A stretch of DNA of 64,000 nucleotides from positions 2,356,001 through 2,420,000 of the forward strand of contig NZ_CP113517.1 of assembly GCF_024360925.2 (NCBI RefSeq). Reading direction: 5' to 3'. Below are positions 56,701 through 64,000 of this stretch, in pieces. Origin of the DNA: Methylomonas rapida (lineage in GTDB: Bacteria > Pseudomonadota > Gammaproteobacteria > Methylococcales > Methylomonadaceae). Position numbers and translations under genes: made by a program. The notes below the pieces were generated by a model. It was not told the origin of the DNA and made no database searches. It was given only the letters and a program-made list of their open reading frames with translations. Every line of letters begins with the position of its first letter. Positions within the stretch are counted from its first letter, which is position 1.

Positions 56701-59073
56701 ATGATCGATGCCGACGGCCACAAAACCCGGTACGTTTACGAACAAAGCACGAGCCGTTTGGCCAGTATGATAGACGCCGACCAGGGGGCGAGCGACTTCG
56801 GCTACGACCGCTCGAATCGCTTGGTGGCCGTGACCGACCCCAACGGCCATGTCACCCGCTATCAATTGGACGAAGTCGGCAATACCTTGCAAACCGACAG
56901 TCCGGACAGCGGCTTGACCGCTTATGCCTATAACGTGCTCGGCCAAGCGGTGCAAAAAACCGACGCCCGCGGCATCCTCAGCCAATACCATTACGACGCC
57001 TTGAATCGCTTGACTGCAGTCACCTATGCCGACAGCAGCTACAACCTGCTCTGGTATTACGACGGCGACAACTACGGCGATGCCGTCGGCACCGAGCAGC
57101 GTCAAACCGCGATCGGCCAACGCACTGGAATGAGCGATCCGACCGGTCAAACCCAATGGCAGTATAACCGTTATGGCGACATCGCACGCCAGGATACCGG
57201 CTTGAGCGCGTTGGGCGGCAAAACCTTCAGCCAACAATTCGCCTACGACTATCGCTACGAACCGGGCCAAGGGCTGTTGACCCAACACGTCTACCCGAAC
57301 GGCCAAGTCTTCGACTACCAATACGACAACCACGGCCGGGTCGAGAGCATAGGCAGCACGGCGGGCGGCGGCAAAACTCCGGTTGTTTCCGGCGTCAGCT
57401 ACCATCCGGTCGCGGCCGACGGCATCGCCGCCTTCCAATATGGCAACGGCATTCATTACCAACGCCAAGTGGACGACCTGAGCCGGTTGGCCGAGCTGAC
57501 GCTGACCGGCCAACAAACGCTATTCCACCGGCAATGGCAGTACACGCCGGCCTCCGACATAGCCGCAATCAGCGACCTGCTCGAACCGCTGCAAAACCGC
57601 ACTTACCAATACGATGCCTTGCATCGCCTAAGCCAAACGGCCGGACCGTTTCCAAGCACATACCAATACGACGCCAACGGCAACCGCACCGTCCGAAATA
57701 GCGAAAACTATAATATCGACGCTGACAGTAACCGGCTACAGTCTATCTCTGATGCCGGGCTTAACAATGCCTTGACCTACGATGCCGCCGGCAACCTGAT
57801 CGAAAAAACTGCGGGTAGCGCCGGATATACTTACCAATACGATCCGCACAACCGGCTGGCCAGCATCGTAAGCGACCAGAGCCAAATTGCCGCCTACCAA
57901 TACAACGGCCTAGGCCAACGCGTAGTCAAACAAACCGGCGAAGGCAACGAGTACAGCCTGTACGATTTGCAAGGCCGGCGCATCGCCCAACTGAACAGCG
58001 GCGGCGAACTGCTGCACAACACCCTGTATTGGCAAGGACAGCCGCTGGCTCAATATCGAACCGACCCTGAAGGCGTTTACCGTTTTCTCTCCACGCAACC
58101 GCACCGGGATGCCGAGCTGAGTGTCGACATTAACACCCGGCGCATCCGTCTGCTGCGGGAAGACAGCAGTGTGTTGGATACCGTCATCGACGCCGCCTTA
58201 TGGCAGATCGATACCACCGGCGCAGGCACGGTCTACCATTTCGCCATCGGCCAAGGCGCGGACCAGGCATTGAAAGGCTGGATGCACCTGCCCGAAGACG
58301 GCAAAGGCTTCGCCCATATCATGGACAAAACCCAGGGCCATCCCCAGGAGTACCGGTTGGACGAACGCGAGCGCAGTTTAAACGCCTATTATTACCACCT
58401 CGACCACCTCGGAACACCGCAAGTCATCACCGACCAAGACCAAAATATCGTCTGGCAGGCGAGTTACGCGCCGTTCGGACAAACCGTGGTCACCAGCGAA
58501 ACCCTCGACAACGACTTGCGGTTTCCGGGGCAGTATTACGACCGGGAGTCGGGGTTGTATTACAACTGGAACCGGTACTATGATCCTAGCACGGGTAGAT
58601 ATGTCCAGAGTGATCCCATAGGACTGGAAGGGGGCTTAAATACCTATCTCTACGCGAATGCAAATCCAAACAGATATATTGATCCGACCGGAAATGTGGC
58701 TATAGCTGATGATGCCATCATCGGCGGAACCATCATTGTTGGGGCATGTATTGCTACCAATTGCACGAAACCGATTTCAGATGTGATTGAGAATACTATC
58801 GATGCAATTGGTGATATATGTAGGGATGACGATTGCCCGCCGTGTAAAACTGTAAGTGGCCGTATTGTCCCTGTCGGTACGATGGGGTACCGACCATTGG
58901 ATGTGCTGCCTGATGACGTGATTCAACATGGAGTTGCAGGGTCGCATCATAATATTTTCATTGCCAAGCAAAATCCAAATAATTGCCAATGTTTTTGGCA
59001 AAAACAAAAATATGTTCTGAAGCCCCATGAGTTGCCGCCTGATGCAATTCCTATAGAGCCGTTTGTGAATTAA
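53788..59073 (+). CDS. RHS-repeat lipoprotein with C39-like protease domain and C-terminal toxin-like region
   Basis: A protein of 1761 residues. The start at 53788 gives a type II signal peptide (MKAQDFYQGLFVLFFGVYLAAC, lipidated Cys22; shown here only to identify it is LAAC) and has AAGGAAG before it. A TPR-like helical part (about 80-180) precedes a papain/C39-like domain with Cys194 in LCGPKAL, His265 in RVNHYAAIV and Asp281 in IQDPTFG. The rest is a long YD/RHS-repeat shell, ending in the conserved hyperconserved core (PIGLEGGLNTYLYANANP, DPTGN at about 1632). The last 125 residues are variable and include a Cys-rich part and HGVAGSHHNIFIAKQNP, as in polymorphic-toxin tips. A small gene that may encode immunity follows 10 bp later. 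Confidence 0.88.
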   Translation: MKAQDFYQGLFVLFFGVYLAACTPSATRTNASNAVSVVQPVVVPGFDEPLIYLNAATADWIPLVKPEIRPEATDLERLSQYWRLNRNTPWEASIQLNLGLAYYRSGYFSQTFDAFEQAWTLSKDYQEAEAKALADRAFGELIRMHARLGHADLVESLLASVKGRAFTGPATAAVAGAEEGLWMMRNNPGITYLCGPKALYSVLKWQQPDAEGLQVLDAYRSGVNGVNLIELGQLAEQAKMHYRTVYRAAGQNIPVPSVIHWRVNHYAAIVEKQGELYHIQDPTFGQDLWFTADAINAQASGYFLVPEGDIRLGGDWQAAPIAQAENVYGQGYTASSDPNRTTTCDAKISQQPCNNVDQPNGTGGGMAYYDVHTMLVSLNITDTPISYKPPLGDPIRFTFTYNQREASQPANFTFGNLGPKWTHNWLTYIQDVPTNPSAVVNRIAAGGGAIDYAHYNTATGEFQKGVADNARLYRVSSNPIVYERRLPDGSKEIYGFSDGAVSGVRRVFLTEKIDPQGQAVQLTYDAQLRLTGITDAVGRTTILSYEHGTNPKLITRVSDPFGREAIIQYDNNGRLASITDPVGIVSAFGYDSGDFINVMTTPYGDTRFAYNGNGTSRTLIVTDPYGEQERIEYGQSLGLSGSVPDMPTGNILTLNAYHNYRNTAYWDKQTYKDYGRNMSKAEISHWLHTPDSKTSGLLETFKKPLEHRVWFNYPGQTSAITENNISQENPSRLGRVLDDGSSQIFIREFNAFGKPTLEKSPLGHVTRYLYADNQIDPVKIVKWRNGVEETVAEFEWDDHHNLIRATDGLGHSTTFIYNAAGQILTRRNALGHVTRYEYDALGYLVKVSYPTGKTEQYAYDDIGRVVAYTDTGGHTRTQDYDGLNRLLSVGYDDGTAVEYTWDKLDLVKIRDRLGRETHYTYDALRRKISEKDHLGRETSYAYDASGRLLTVTDPLNHATHYEYDIQGRKTAMIDADGHKTRYVYEQSTSRLASMIDADQGASDFGYDRSNRLVAVTDPNGHVTRYQLDEVGNTLQTDSPDSGLTAYAYNVLGQAVQKTDARGILSQYHYDALNRLTAVTYADSSYNLLWYYDGDNYGDAVGTEQRQTAIGQRTGMSDPTGQTQWQYNRYGDIARQDTGLSALGGKTFSQQFAYDYRYEPGQGLLTQHVYPNGQVFDYQYDNHGRVESIGSTAGGGKTPVVSGVSYHPVAADGIAAFQYGNGIHYQRQVDDLSRLAELTLTGQQTLFHRQWQYTPASDIAAISDLLEPLQNRTYQYDALHRLSQTAGPFPSTYQYDANGNRTVRNSENYNIDADSNRLQSISDAGLNNALTYDAAGNLIEKTAGSAGYTYQYDPHNRLASIVSDQSQIAAYQYNGLGQRVVKQTGEGNEYSLYDLQGRRIAQLNSGGELLHNTLYWQGQPLAQYRTDPEGVYRFLSTQPHRDAELSVDINTRRIRLLREDSSVLDTVIDAALWQIDTTGAGTVYHFAIGQGADQALKGWMHLPEDGKGFAHIMDKTQGHPQEYRLDERERSLNAYYYHLDHLGTPQVITDQDQNIVWQASYAPFGQTVVTSETLDNDLRFPGQYYDRESGLYYNWNRYYDPSTGRYVQSDPIGLEGGLNTYLYANANPNRYIDPTGNVAIADDAIIGGTIIVGACIATNCTKPISDVIENTIDAIGDICRDDDCPPCKTVSGRIVPVGTMGYRPLDVLPDDVIQHGVAGSHHNIFIAKQNPNNCQCFWQKQKYVLKPHELPPDAIPIEPFVN

Positions 59074-59083
59074 GGAAAATTGC

Positions 59084-59317
59084 ATGAACTATCCAAACGG
59101 ACAGAAAATGAAAGTTGGGGACAAGCTTAGGCTGTGGGAAGGCTGTGTTGGCGAGGTTGTTTGTTCGATAGATGATGAAGAGTATTCAGATAAGTTCACC
59201 AAGAAGGATTGGGAATATCTGGGGGAAGGTGTTCTTATAAATACAGATATTGCTGGATTGATTCACTACACAGAGCCAGAATCCAGTTTCCAACTGATGC
59301 AAAGGAAAAGGCCTTAG
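59084..59317 (+). CDS. Putative immunity protein to the RHS toxin
   Basis: A protein of 77 residues, acidic, without a signal peptide (MNYPNGQKMKVGDKLRLWEG). The composition and lower G+C content differ from the RHS gene. Position, 10 bp after the toxin-like end, is the main argument; no family is recognised. Confidence 0.55.
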   Translation: MNYPNGQKMKVGDKLRLWEGCVGEVVCSIDDEEYSDKFTKKDWEYLGEGVLINTDIAGLIHYTEPESSFQLMQRKRP

Positions 59318-59358
59318 GGCCTGAGCGTGGGTTTTTGGGATGATGGGTTTTGGGCAAG

Positions 59359-59425
59359 ATGAGAAATAATATTCGTTGGGTAATCTTGCTAGTGGTATTT
59401 GGATTCATAGGTCTGTTTTTTTATA
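59359..59425 (+). pseudogene. Gene fragment truncated by IS1380 copy 3 (left side)
   Basis: An ATG at 59359 opens a frame for MRNNIRWVILLVVFGFIGLF, a membrane helix, that runs into the IS end and stops at 59430 within it. It probably was the N terminus of a small membrane protein. Confidence 0.5.
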
Positions 59426-61093
59426 CCTGAATCCGTGACTTAAAAGGCCATCCACGGCCGCAACGCAATGATTTAAAACGCTTATTCTGGGATAATACCG
59501 CTATTCTTCCATTCACCCGGCGAGTGATTCATGAAGCGGTTTATCCTGGAGCAATCTGAAACTGAATTTTATACCAGCCATTCTGGATTAGCCTTGGTCG
59601 GTTTATGTTTGAATCAATATGGCCAGCTCAATCAGGCGCTGGAAAAAGGTATTCCGCTACGGCACGGTATTGCTCACGCCGATATTATCAAAAGCTATAT
59701 AGGCACCCTTAGCCTGGGCAAAAGCGACTTCGAAGCCATCGAAAACCATCGCGACGACGACTATTTCAAAGCCGCGCTCGCCATTCATCAAGTACCCTCC
59801 AGCGCCCGCCTCAGACAGCGACTGGATGAACACGCCGACGCCTTATTACCGATCATTTATCAAAGCAACCTCGATTTTCTGGCTCACGCCCAGGTGCCGG
59901 TAACGCCGTTAGCCACAGGCCATGTCGCGTTGGATATCGATGTTTACCCCATGAACAACGAAAAAACCTGCAAAGAAGGCGTCTCCCGAACCTACAAAGG
60001 TTTTGACGGCTACGCCCCGATTGCCCTCTATCTGGGTAAAGAGGGCTGGTGTATTGGTAATGAACTGCGCGAAGGCAAGCAGCATTGCCAATACGAATTC
60101 CGCTATGCGCTGGAGCGCGGACTCGCCGCCGCGAAACGTTTGACGACTTTGCCTTTGTTGGTCCGGCTGGATGGCGGTCACGACGCGCTCGACAATCGCA
60201 TCGACTTACACGAAGCCGATCAGGTCGATTTCATCATCAAATGGAACCCGCGTAAACAAGATGCCGACGCCTGGCTGGCCTACGCCGAACAACACGGCCA
60301 GTGGACCACACCGCGCGAAGGCAAACGCGTGGCCTTGTTCAGTGTCATGGAGCAACACACTCGCAACGGTAAAACCTATACCTGTCGCCGGGTCATGCAA
60401 ATCACCGAGCGCACCATCACGGCTCAAGGCCAAGCCCTCGTGCTACCGGATATCGAAATCGAAGGCTGGTGGACCAGTCTGCCGGTGGCCGATTACGACG
60501 ATGCCATGGTTATTGCCCTCTATCGCGACCATGCCACCGCTGAACAATTCCACAGCGAATTCAAGACCGATCTGGATATCGAGCGCCTGCCATCCGGCAA
60601 GTTTGCCACCAACGACCTGATCATGAGCCTCAGCGCCTATAGCTACAACATCCTGCGCTGGATAGGCCTGATCGGCTTGCTGGGCGAACAAAGCCCGGTC
60701 AGGCATCCTGCCAAGCGGCGGCGTATCAAAACCGTGATCCAGGAACTGATGTATCTGGCCGCGCGACTCATCCGTAGCGGGCACCGGCTGAAGCTGCGCT
60801 TTTCACAGAGCTGTCCCGGTTTCATCGCTTTTGAATCCACCTACGCCAAACTCGCCGCCGGCTAGCGACTGATCGCTCTGCCATCGATAGCACAACGCCG
60901 CAAATTCACAGTGGCTTGGGAATCCTGCGCCTAAAGTCCATCAAATTGAATCATGCAGGGAAAATATTCCAGATAATACGCTGCATTTCTAGCCGTTAAA
61001 CTCGATTGCCCGGACCACACTTTTAAATTCAGCGAATTTTGGAAGAGTATGACGAATAAAAGGTCTGGCAATATGTGGAGTCACGGATTCAGG
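59426..61093 (+). mobile_element. IS1380-family insertion sequence, copy 3
   Basis: A 1668-bp element with the same 15-bp terminal inverted repeats. The flanks TTATA (left) and TTAAT (right) do not match, so there is no simple target duplication. Gene fragments are cut at both ends. At the one differing base it equals copy 1 (C at 60389). Confidence 0.93.
59531..60865 (+). CDS. IS1380-family DDE transposase, IS copy 3
   Basis: A protein of 444 residues identical to the other two transposases in this window. Confidence 0.93.
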   Translation: MKRFILEQSETEFYTSHSGLALVGLCLNQYGQLNQALEKGIPLRHGIAHADIIKSYIGTLSLGKSDFEAIENHRDDDYFKAALAIHQVPSSARLRQRLDEHADALLPIIYQSNLDFLAHAQVPVTPLATGHVALDIDVYPMNNEKTCKEGVSRTYKGFDGYAPIALYLGKEGWCIGNELREGKQHCQYEFRYALERGLAAAKRLTTLPLLVRLDGGHDALDNRIDLHEADQVDFIIKWNPRKQDADAWLAYAEQHGQWTTPREGKRVALFSVMEQHTRNGKTYTCRRVMQITERTITAQGQALVLPDIEIEGWWTSLPVADYDDAMVIALYRDHATAEQFHSEFKTDLDIERLPSGKFATNDLIMSLSAYSYNILRWIGLIGLLGEQSPVRHPAKRRRIKTVIQELMYLAARLIRSGHRLKLRFSQSCPGFIAFESTYAKLAAG

Positions 61094-61158
61094 TTAATAT
61101 TTACCGGCTTTTCAGGCACTTTTGCCTGGATAATGAATAAATCCTGCATATTGGCCAT
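61094..61158 (-). pseudogene. Gene fragment truncated by IS1380 copy 3 (right side)
   Basis: On the minus strand, AAGGA and an ATG at 61158 open a frame MANMQDLFIIQAKVPEKPVN that enters the IS and stops at 61081. It seems to be the 5' end of a lost gene. Confidence 0.45.
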
Positions 61159-61190
61159 GATTCCTTGATATAGACAGAAATGTCACCACC

Positions 61191-63083
61191 CTATCCCTGC
61201 AATGCATCCAACTCATCCCAGCGTGCATAAGCCTGGGCGAGTTCGTCTTCGGTGGTTTTCAATCGTTCCAGAGCTTCCGAGACTTTATCCTGGCTTTGCT
61301 TGTAAAACTCGGCGCTGCCGATTTGCGCGCTCAGTTCGGCCTGCAAGGATTCCAGTTGCTCGATGCGTTCCGGTAGTTGCTCTAGTTCGCGCTGTTCCTT
61401 GTAACTGAGTTTCTTGGCCGGCGCCGATTTGGGCTTTTCTTTTTTGGCAGCTTCGGCGGCCACTTTGGCGGTAGCGACTTCGTCCTTTTTGTTTTGTTCG
61501 CTCAACGCAAACCAGTCGGCATAGCCGCCGATGTACTCGCCTACCCTGCCCTCGCCTTCGAACACCAATACGCTGGTAACGACATTGTCCAGAAATTCGC
61601 GGTCGTGACTGACCAGCAATAAGGTGCCTTGGTACTCGACCAGTTTTTCTTCCAGGATTTCCAGGGTTTCCAGATCCAGGTCGTTGGTCGGCTCGTCCAT
61701 TACGATCAGGTTGGCCGGTTTGGTGAACAAACGGGCCAGTAGCAAGCGGTTTTTCTCGCCGCCGGACAAACTCTTGACCGGCGAACGGGCGCGGGCGGGC
61801 GCGAACAAAAAATCCGCCAGATAGCTCATTACGTGGCGGCGTCCGCCCGGCAGGTCGATGAATTCACCGCCATCCAGCACGCTGTCGGCTACCGACAGTT
61901 CCGGGTCGAGCTGTTCGCGCAATTGGTCGAAATAGGCGATTTGCAAGTTGGTGCCAAGTTCTATCGTGCCCGTCGTGGGTTGCAATTGTCCCAACAGCAG
62001 CTTCAACAAGGTGGATTTTCCGGCACCGTTGTTGCCGATCAAACCGATCTTGTCGCCGCGATCGATGCGTATCGAAAAATCCTTGATGATGGTTTTGTCG
62101 CCGTAACTGAAATTGACATCGACCGCTTCGATGACTTTTTTGCCGGAAGTTTCGCCTTGGTTCAAACTCAATTTGGCTGTGCCCTGGGTGTTTCGGCGCT
62201 CGGCGCGTTCCGCCCGCAGTTTTTTCAGCGCCCGGACCCGGCCTTCGTTGCGGGTGCGGCGGGCCTTGATGCCCTGCCGGATCCAGACTTCTTCCTTGGC
62301 CAGTTTTTTATCGAACTCGGCATTTTGATTGGCCTCGTCTTCCAGCGCCGCCGCCTTCCGGGTCAGATAATCCTGATAATTGCCGGCCCATGACGTCAAC
62401 TGGCCGCGATCCAGATCGATAATGCGGGTCGCCAGTTTTTGCAAAAAAGCCCGATCGTGGGTCACGAACAGCACCGCGCCTGGAAACGCCAATAACTGCT
62501 CTTCCAGCCAGCTGATGCTTTCGAAATCCAGATGGTTGGTCGGCTCGTCCAGTAACAATACTTCCGGATCGATCACCAAGGCCCGCGCCAAGGCCACTCG
62601 GCGTTTCCAGCCGCCGGACAGACTGCCAACCTTGATATCCGCCGGCAACTGCAGTTTGCTTAAAACCGCTTCGACACGCGTCTGAAACTGCCAGCCATTG
62701 TCGGCTTCCAGTTTGTGTTGCACTTCGCCCAAGGCTTGCAGGGATTGTTCACTGCCGTCCATGTGCGTCAGCAGTTCGTGGTAACGGGCGATCAAACACC
62801 CCAACTCGCCAAAACCACCGGCCACGGCTTCGTAGATCGTATCGTCTTCGTCCAGAGTCGGCGTTTGCTCCAGCCAGGCTAGGCGCAATTCCGGTTGCCG
62901 CCAGATTTCACCATGGTCGGGCGAAATGTCGCCGGCGATGATTTTCATCAGGGTGGATTTGCCTTCGCCGTTGCGCCCGAGCAAGCCGACGCGTTCGCCG
63001 GCATCGAGTTGAAAGGCGGCGTTGTCGAGTAATGCGTGGGTGCCGAAGGCGATGGAAACGTTGGTTAAGCGGATTAAAGGCAT
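61191..63083 (-). CDS. uup: ABC-F family ATPase Uup
   Basis: A protein of 630 residues with two ATPase domains and no membrane part: first Walker A GRNGEGKST and signature SLSGGWKRRVALARAL, second Walker A GNNGAGKST and signature SLSGGEKNRLLLARLF, with DEPTNHLDF and DEPTNDLDL as Walker B regions. A Lys-rich linker and a C-terminal coiled coil (about 555-630) mark Uup, which acts on ribosomes or branched DNA. It overlaps the upstream cinA-like gene by 10 bp. Confidence 0.95.
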   Translation of the reverse strand: MPLIRLTNVSIAFGTHALLDNAAFQLDAGERVGLLGRNGEGKSTLMKIIAGDISPDHGEIWRQPELRLAWLEQTPTLDEDDTIYEAVAGGFGELGCLIARYHELLTHMDGSEQSLQALGEVQHKLEADNGWQFQTRVEAVLSKLQLPADIKVGSLSGGWKRRVALARALVIDPEVLLLDEPTNHLDFESISWLEEQLLAFPGAVLFVTHDRAFLQKLATRIIDLDRGQLTSWAGNYQDYLTRKAAALEDEANQNAEFDKKLAKEEVWIRQGIKARRTRNEGRVRALKKLRAERAERRNTQGTAKLSLNQGETSGKKVIEAVDVNFSYGDKTIIKDFSIRIDRGDKIGLIGNNGAGKSTLLKLLLGQLQPTTGTIELGTNLQIAYFDQLREQLDPELSVADSVLDGGEFIDLPGGRRHVMSYLADFLFAPARARSPVKSLSGGEKNRLLLARLFTKPANLIVMDEPTNDLDLETLEILEEKLVEYQGTLLLVSHDREFLDNVVTSVLVFEGEGRVGEYIGGYADWFALSEQNKKDEVATAKVAAEAAKKEKPKSAPAKKLSYKEQRELEQLPERIEQLESLQAELSAQIGSAEFYKQSQDKVSEALERLKTTEDELAQAYARWDELDALQG

Positions 63084-64000
63084 GAGTTTTGTAAGGTGCG
63101 TCTGATTAAGTCCAGGCTGAACAAGGCCGCCTGGTTTTGCTTGGTTTGGGCGGCGCCGGCCAAATTTTGTTGGCTATGAAAAACGCCGGTATCGGTCAAA
63201 AGGCAATTATAAAGGACTATGCGGCCACTCGGCCGGCGATAATCGTCCGCCGAGCCCAGATAAACCTGCACCAGCGCAAGATCGGCGTCTTGCTGTTGTT
63301 TCAGGCGATTGGCCAATTGTTGAGCGGCTTGAGCCATGTCGCCCATGGTTTCGGTGTTGCATAGCCTGCCGGCATGCTGCAGATCTTTCGCAATCGTCAC
63401 CGAGGCCAGCCATTCCCGGCCGTGACACTTGGCCGCCAGCATCCCGCCGCTGGCGGTTTCCAGCACCGCTAGCTTATGGCCGTTTTCCCTCAAATAACGA
63501 TCGACTACCGTCAACAAATCGCCGCCCGCTTCATCGGGCAGCCCGTCTATCGCGAACACATGATCGCCGATGCGCGTGGCGACCACGCGCGTCAAGCTTC
63601 GCATTTCTGTGAGTGGATGATTCGCAGGAAACGACAGTTTGGTCTGCACCTCGTCGACAGCGGCGCGAAAGCCCAGTCGCACGCCTTCAGGCAAGGTCAA
63701 ATCGTGCAGCGCTTGTTGAATGGTCGACTCGCCTATGCCTAAGCTGCGTAGAACCACCAAAGCATCAGGCTGCAAGCGAAAACGCCGCAACAATCGCTCA
63801 CGAAGCGCGCCGAACATGGCTTTCATTTCCGACGGCACGCCGGGCAAGAACACAAACCAGCAACGTTGGATTTGCAATGCAAATCCAGGCGCGGTGCCAA
63901 TCGGATTGTCTATACGTATCGCCTGCTCTGGAAAATACGCCTGCTTGCGGTTGATGGCCGGCATTTCGCGTTGCCGGCTGCTGAAATAAGCGGCGATTTG
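63074..64000 (-). CDS. CinA-family protein, 5' end outside the window
   Basis: The frame is open to the window edge; the visible 308 residues begin IAAYFSSRQREMPAINRKQA. The next part, FPEQAIRIDNPIGTAPGF and FLPGVPSEMKAMF, is typical of the COG1058 (MoCF-like) domain of CinA. The C-terminal part is like the PncC nicotinamide-nucleotide amidase domain but is changed in its usual active-site region (ETASGGMLAAKC where ESCTGGLLA is normal), so amidase activity is doubtful. Confidence 0.85.
   Translation of the reverse strand, partial: QIAAYFSSRQREMPAINRKQAYFPEQAIRIDNPIGTAPGFALQIQRCWFVFLPGVPSEMKAMFGALRERLLRRFRLQPDALVVLRSLGIGESTIQQALHDLTLPEGVRLGFRAAVDEVQTKLSFPANHPLTEMRSLTRVVATRIGDHVFAIDGLPDEAGGDLLTVVDRYLRENGHKLAVLETASGGMLAAKCHGREWLASVTIAKDLQHAGRLCNTETMGDMAQAAQQLANRLKQQQDADLALVQVYLGSADDYRRPSGRIVLYNCLLTDTGVFHSQQNLAGAAQTKQNQAALFSLDLIRRTLQNSCL

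Overview
The window looks like about 64 kb of a gammaproteobacterial chromosome, most likely a methanotroph of the order Methylococcales (Methylomonas-like). The reasons are the dapA-bamC order, a periplasmic MxaD-like SRPBCC protein beside a YVTN beta-propeller, a four-gene ABC system of the kind linked to PQQ-dependent alcohol oxidation, and a dif site that matches the E. coli dif closely. A dif site also suggests that the window lies in the replication terminus region. This placement is an inference from gene content, not a database match.

Left host arm (1-16923): 3' end of dapA, bamC, purL, a PomA/PomB flagellar stator pair followed by a PilZ protein and a small membrane protein, a Wzz/GumC-like polysaccharide co-polymerase with an unexpected tyrosine-recombinase-like tail, exonuclease I (sbcB), an MxaD-like protein, a beta-propeller protein, a hypothetical gene, and feoABC behind a Fur-box-like site.

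Mobile centre (16924-34777): two head-to-tail copies of a filamentous (inovirus) prophage sit exactly in the chromosomal dif site. Each copy reads leftwards: three small unknown genes, Rep (gpII-like), ssDNA-binding protein (gpV-like), major coat protein (gpVIII), a terminator, two minor proteins, the gpIII-like adsorption protein, a gpVI-like protein and Zot/gpI. A divergent small gene faces repeated operator-like motifs and is the best repressor candidate. Each copy has an f1-like plus-strand origin hairpin and a long inverted-repeat hairpin that folds into a dif-like duplex, as in CTXphi. Both copies carry the same 1668-bp IS1380-family element. In copy B it cleanly splits a 25-codon membrane-peptide gene, with a 5-bp target duplication. 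In copy A, 892 bp of phage DNA flanking the IS is missing. Neither copy looks fully functional alone.

Right host arm (34778-64000): an FHA / membrane / coiled-coil / lytic-transglycosylase fusion; the PQQ-linked ABC operon (permease, ATPase, beta-propeller, binding protein); PilZ and MOSC proteins; an OmpA-type lipoprotein with a YPQQ-rich tail; an Hsp70-DUF2760 pair; a membrane pyrophosphatase; a transmembrane Ser/Thr kinase followed by a spermidine-synthase-like protein and YgiQ; a very large RHS lipoprotein with a predicted C39-like protease domain and a C-terminal toxin-like region plus a small putative immunity gene; a third copy of the IS1380 element that truncates a gene on each side; uup; and the 5'-truncated cinA-like gene.

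The strongest material for a second look is the dif-integrated tandem inovirus with its folded attP, f1-like origin and hidden disrupted small gene, followed by the Wzz-recombinase fusion, the C39-RHS lipoprotein and the FHA-transglycosylase fusion.
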